Source of the DNA: Candidatus Sodaliphilus limicaballi
Lineage (GTDB): Bacteria > Bacteroidota > Bacteroidia > Bacteroidales > Muribaculaceae
DNA: 6,782 bases
Assembly: GCA_018065815.1 (NCBI GenBank)
Contig: JAGHSP010000001.1
Location: 1-6,782 of the forward strand
Direction: 5' to 3'
In this document: positions 5,043 to 6,782 of the stretch, piece after piece
Layout of the letters: each line of letters starts with the position of its first letter
Numbering within the stretch: position 1 is the first letter of the stretch
The notes under the pieces: generated by a model
Told to the model about the DNA's origin: nothing
Databases searched by the model: none
What the model saw: only the letters and a program-made list of their open reading frames with translations
Made by a program: the position numbers and the translations under genes

Positions 5043-6755
5043 ATGAACAAGATTTTAAAATATATCGTTCCCGTGGCAGCCATGCTGCTGTCAACAGGAC
5101 TCACATCTTGCCTCAACGACCTGCACGTGACTCCCATTGATCCCTCAGTGCAGACCGAGGTAGAACCCGAACAGTTGTTCAACAAGTGCTACGCCAACTT
5201 TGCACTCGCTGGTAACGGCGGTGCCGACGGCGACTGCGACGTTGACGGTATCGACGGCGGTACATCAGGCCTCTACCGTCAGTACTGGAATAGCCAGGAG
5301 CTCACAACCGACGAGGCAATCTGCGGTTGGGGCGACGAGGGTGTGCCCACCTACTGCTACAACACCTACGACGCATCTCACCCCATGCTGCGCGGTTACT
5401 ACTATCGCCTGTGCGTGGGTATCTCTTACTGCAACCAGTATCTCATGGTGTTTAACGACTATAATACAACCATGAGCGCCGAGGTGCGCTTCTTGCGTGC
5501 ATTCCAGATGTATCTGCTCATGGACGCATTTGGCAACGTTCCTTTCACCACCACTATCTCTAGCGAAGCTCCCCAGCAGAAGAAACGCGCTGAGTTGTTT
5601 AGCTACATCGAGGGTGAGCTCCGCGCTATCCTTGGTGAGATTGAGACCGACAATAAACAGGTGCTTGAGGATGACGAGCCTCACCGCAGCGGTGATCCGC
5701 GCTACGGCCGTGTTGACAAGGCTGCTGCTTGGCTGCTCCTCGCTCGCCTCTACCTCAATGCTGAGGTTTACACTGGCACTCCCCAGTGGGATAAGGCAGA
5801 GAAATATGCACAATATGTTGTAGACTCTAAATACAAGCTCAACAAGGAAAATTCATTTAAGCGTGATGTTGAAATCACCGAGCCTGGTACTGACCACAAG
5901 AGTGTAACCGACTGGGAATTCACTGCTTACCAGATGCTCTTCATGGGTGACAACGACCACACCAGTGCTGCTGACGAGGCAATCTTCCCCCTCATCAGCG
6001 ACGGCAAGCGCACCACTTCTTGGGGTGTATCTCTGTTCCTCATCGCTTCTACTCACGATGGCGACATGCGCGACCTTCCCTACGATGATTTCTTCGAGGA
6101 TGACGCTAAGCGTGCCGTTAACGGTGTGAGCGGTCAGGCTTGGGGTGGTAACCGTGCTCGTCCCGACCTCGTGCGCAAGTTCTTCCCCATGGACGACGCT
6201 CCCGAGGGTCTCTATGCTTATGAGACCTTCTCAGCTGCTATGGACGACCGCGCGCTCTTCGACACAAGAGGACGCTCGTTCAACATCGAGGATCCCGGTA
6301 CATTCAAGCAGGGCTATGCAGTTGCTAAGTTCAACAACCTCACTACCGACGGTAGCACAACCAAGGACGCTACTCACCCCGACATGGACGTATTCTTGAT
6401 GCGTAAGGCCGAGGGGTACCTCATCCTTGCAGAGGCTCTTGAACGCCAGAACAAGCCTGGTGCTCTCGAACAAATAAACATCATCCGTGAACGCGCTCAC
6501 GCACGCCCGTTGACAAAGATCAACTCACTTGACGATATCCTCGACGAGTGGTCTCGCGAGTTCTACTTCGAGGGTCACCGCCGCACCGACCTCATCCGCT
6601 TCGGCAAGTTCGGTGGCAACAGCGACTACATCTGGCAGTGGAAGGGTGGCGAATACAACGGCCGCAACTTCGAGGCATTCCGCAACATCTTTGCGATTCC
6701 CTCTTCAGACATCATCGCTAACAAGAACCTTCACCTGAACGACGGTTACAAGTAA
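5043..6755 (+). CDS. susD: SusD-family starch/alpha-glucan-type surface lipoprotein
   Basis: A 570-residue protein, usual length for SusD. Residues 1-22 are a lipoprotein signal peptide with lipobox LTSC; Cys23 is the lipidated residue, followed by LND. The N-terminal glycan-binding region includes DCDVDGIDGGTSGLYRQYWN (64-83) and ELTTDEAICGWGDEG (86-100). A helical TPR-like section includes AEVRFLRAFQMYLLMDAFGNVPF (146-168, an all-SusD signature) and GRVDKAAAWLLLARLYLNAEVYTG (222-245). The C-terminal block, ILDEWSREFYFEGHRRTDLIRFGKF then WQWKGG and LNDGYK at the end, closely resembles my recollection of B. thetaiotaomicron starch SusD, so an alpha-glucan is the best substrate guess. Trp96 sits where that protein has its starch-stacking Trp98, by an alignment made from memory. 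It is translated from the same message as susC. The substrate is inference; family membership is firm. Confidence 0.96.
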   Translation: MNKILKYIVPVAAMLLSTGLTSCLNDLHVTPIDPSVQTEVEPEQLFNKCYANFALAGNGGADGDCDVDGIDGGTSGLYRQYWNSQELTTDEAICGWGDEGVPTYCYNTYDASHPMLRGYYYRLCVGISYCNQYLMVFNDYNTTMSAEVRFLRAFQMYLLMDAFGNVPFTTTISSEAPQQKKRAELFSYIEGELRAILGEIETDNKQVLEDDEPHRSGDPRYGRVDKAAAWLLLARLYLNAEVYTGTPQWDKAEKYAQYVVDSKYKLNKENSFKRDVEITEPGTDHKSVTDWEFTAYQMLFMGDNDHTSAADEAIFPLISDGKRTTSWGVSLFLIASTHDGDMRDLPYDDFFEDDAKRAVNGVSGQAWGGNRARPDLVRKFFPMDDAPEGLYAYETFSAAMDDRALFDTRGRSFNIEDPGTFKQGYAVAKFNNLTTDGSTTKDATHPDMDVFLMRKAEGYLILAEALERQNKPGALEQINIIRERAHARPLTKINSLDDILDEWSREFYFEGHRRTDLIRFGKFGGNSDYIWQWKGGEYNGRNFEAFRNIFAIPSSDIIANKNLHLNDGYK

Positions 6756-6782
6756 TTAAATGTATTATTAATAATTGAGATT
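6756..6782 (+). other. AT-rich tail after susD, no complete feature
   Basis: The 27 bases after the susD stop are AT-rich, with no hairpin or T-run terminator. This fits an operon that continues to a further locus gene (often a SusE/SusF-like lipoprotein or a glycoside hydrolase) outside the window. Nothing is actually visible of such a gene. Confidence 0.35.

Noticed and set aside
1..6782. CRISPR array, tRNA or rRNA genes, integrase or transposase genes
   Set aside because: No regularly spaced repeats, no tRNA cloverleaf or rRNA-like sequence, and no recombinase motif seen on either strand.

Overview
The window looks like a chromosomal segment of a member of the Bacteroidota, most likely order Bacteroidales (Prevotellaceae or Muribaculaceae type). 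The evidence is a SusC/SusD outer-membrane pair, promoters of the Bacteroidota type (TAnnTTTG at -7, with TTTG near -33), A-rich ribosome-entry leaders without a clear Shine-Dalgarno sequence, and the lipoprotein signal of the SusD. I cannot assign a genus from sequence alone.

Layout: (1) Bases 1-607 hold no convincing gene. They are a dense patchwork of inverted repeats: at least seven hairpins, a nested palindrome at 194-303, and a compact 137-base element (443-579) with terminal inverted repeats and near-identical 7-base flanks. A strong hairpin plus T-tract inside it (478-549) is a good plus-strand intrinsic terminator. (2) Bases 608-1648, minus strand: a complete LacI-family repressor. 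(3) Bases 1649-1916: a divergent control region with a minus-strand promoter for the repressor, a LacI-type operator placed on that promoter, a palindrome, a plus-strand promoter at 1776-1783, and a leader of about 125 bases carrying a 10-base direct repeat spaced 42 bases apart. (4) Bases 1917-5021, plus strand: a full-length SusC-type TonB-dependent transporter. (5) Bases 5043-6755, plus strand: a full-length SusD-type surface glycan-binding lipoprotein. The last 27 bases are AT-rich and hold nothing complete.

How it works together: SusD on the cell surface binds an oligosaccharide and delivers it to the SusC barrel, which imports it using TonB energy. The C-terminal part of the SusD resembles, from memory, the starch-binding SusD of Bacteroides thetaiotaomicron, so an alpha-glucan is the leading substrate guess. 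The LacI protein very probably represses its own gene and may control the transporter pair in response to a sugar. The enzymes of this polysaccharide utilisation locus would lie beyond the right edge.

The genes themselves are of known families. The parts least explained are the structured intergenic block at 1-600 and the arrangement of sites in the divergent promoter region. I do not see evidence for a wholly new protein system here.
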